The notes under the pieces: generated by a model
What the model saw: the letters and a program-made list of their open reading frames with translations, nothing else
What the model was told of the DNA's origin: nothing
Database searches by the model: none
NCBI RefSeq assembly: GCF_013034685.1
Contig: NZ_WQGO01000002.1
Coordinates: 620,001-684,000, forward strand
Direction: 5' to 3'
DNA: 64,000 bases
Source of the DNA: Ruegeria lacuscaerulensis
Lineage (GTDB): Bacteria > Pseudomonadota > Alphaproteobacteria > Rhodobacterales > Rhodobacteraceae
Part shown: positions 63,271 to 64,000 of the stretch, piece by piece
Numbering within the stretch: the first letter of the stretch is position 1
Layout: each line of letters opens with the position of its first letter
Made by a program: the position numbers and the translations under genes

Positions 63271-64000
63271 TCAATACCTCTCGTTGGGGGCCGATTTGTC
63301 GGCCTCGAATTCTTGGTTCATGTATCCGGGGTATAGGATCAGATCCTCTGCATCCGGACGGGCCTCGTCCGGGTCATCGCGGGTTCTAATCCAGCTTGTG
63401 TGGCCCAATTGGGTTGTACCGCCCAGCGAGGCGCGCGGCACCTCGTCACCGGCCAGCACCAGATTGACCTCCCAATCCAGCGTGTCACCGACATAGGTGC
63501 GCAGGATCGCTTCAAGACGTTTTTGCGACACCCCGCCAGGCAGCAGGCGTTTGTAGTCCTCCAGCGAGACGGGCCCCAGACGGATGCGAAACTTAGCAGA
63601 CCGCGACCAGACCCGGTTGCCGATACTGGTGGATTGCCCCAGCCGCGCAGGTGCACCCAATTGCCATGTGTCGTCGGGCTCTAGCTCCAGCCAGGTGCCG
63701 ACGAATTGCTGCACATGTGCCTCGACGCCGAAATAGTCGGACAGGATCGCGATCAGGCCTTCAGCCGTTTTGGTACCTGACCCCAAATGCCCCGCAAAGA
63801 AGCGCCGCAACATGTCCGACATCGCGTCTCGATTATCGAAGCCGGTGCCTTTGTACCCGGCCAGTGCGGCCACCCTCTGTTCAAAGGGATCATCGCCGCG
63901 ATCAAAGCTGGGTGCGGGTTCAGCGGCAGACCAGGCGCGATACAGCAGGCTGAGCATCCGGTGCGTCAGCATGTCGGCAAAGGCCACAAAGGTCGGGTCG
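63271..64000 (-). CDS. tssG: T6SS baseplate protein TssG (5' part outside window)
   Basis: The C-terminal 242 residues of TssG; the frame is open through the right edge (…DPTFVAFADML), so the N-terminus lies beyond the window. Family blocks are AEGLIAILSDYFGVEAHVQQFVG, shortened, WLELEPDD, LGQSTSIGNRVWSRSAKFRIRLGP in part, and PGGVSQKRLEAILRTYVGD in part. TssG is a wedge component of the baseplate with TssF, TssE and TssK. Position upstream of clpV implies that tssF and tssE may follow to the right of the window. Confidence 0.9.
   Translation of the reverse strand, partial: DPTFVAFADMLTHRMLSLLYRAWSAAEPAPSFDRGDDPFEQRVAALAGYKGTGFDNRDAMSDMLRRFFAGHLGSGTKTAEGLIAILSDYFGVEAHVQQFVGTWLELEPDDTWQLGAPARLGQSTSIGNRVWSRSAKFRIRLGPVSLEDYKRLLPGGVSQKRLEAILRTYVGDTLDWEVNLVLAGDEVPRASLGGTTQLGHTSWIRTRDDPDEARPDAEDLILYPGYMNQEFEADKSAPNERY

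Noticed and set aside
62159-63496. 445-codon plus-strand frame opposite clpV
   Set aside because: Low-complexity shadow of the ClpV coding sequence, which is unambiguous from its Walker motifs.

Overview
The window looks like a chromosomal segment of a marine Roseobacter-group alphaproteobacterium (Rhodobacterales). I infer this from the GC-rich codon use, the gene families (phosphonate catabolism, hyuA/hyuB with a Dpp-type transporter, a bacterial voltage-gated sodium channel) and the style of the type VI secretion (T6SS) genes. No rRNA, tRNA, CRISPR array, IS element or phage gene was seen. Coding density is very high; no gene-free stretch exceeds about 175 bases.

Region A (1-3216) is a phosphonate module: phosphonoacetate hydrolase (phnA, cut by the left edge) and 2-aminoethylphosphonate:pyruvate transaminase (phnW) on the minus strand, with a divergent LysR regulator. 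A TTG-N7-CAA dyad lies between phnW and the regulator.

Region B (3285-17027) is an uptake and degradation module for a peptide-like or cyclic-amide substrate. An M28-family hydrolase and an IclR regulator are on the minus strand. Divergently, an apparent operon encodes a substrate-binding protein, two DppB/C-type permeases, two DppD/F ATPases, HyuB, HyuA and an M20 peptidase. The substrate-binding protein has its two sequence halves in swapped order, a natural circular permutation. A GTTTTAYT-type dyad occurs both in the IclR/transporter intergenic region and just upstream of the M28 gene, which suggests one regulon.

Region C (17183-39671) is an unusual accessory region beside the T6SS. It holds three consecutive large helical proteins of unknown function (491, 916 and 1274 aa), two of them with internal repeats. 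It also holds three exported caspase-fold (C14) proteins with different C-terminal additions (one with CxxCH, one with Sel1 repeats plus a peptidoglycan-binding-like end), two small lipoproteins, a YceI-OmpA fusion, a second OmpA protein, a two-partner secretion pair (tpsB-tpsA) next to one caspase, and a membrane-anchored M15 peptidase.

Region D (39711-64000) is the T6SS: ppkA on the plus strand, converging on a long minus-strand series. In transcription order this is tssG (cut by the right edge), clpV, a helical pore-former-like protein, a NaChBac-type sodium channel, a giant TssB-TssC fusion, vgrG, a small conserved gene, PAAR, FHA/TagH, tssK, tssL (with OmpA domain), tssM, tagF and pppA. 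tssA, hcp, tssE, tssF and tssJ are not visible and may lie to the right. The kinase, phosphatase, FHA protein, TagF and a Thr-containing TssL N-terminus together indicate threonine-phosphorylation control of firing.

The best candidates for something new are the TssB-acidic repeat-TssC fusion, the sodium channel translationally coupled to it, the pore-former-like protein upstream, the three-gene helical cassette, the exported caspase set and the permuted binding protein. All function calls come from reading motifs by eye; no database search was run.
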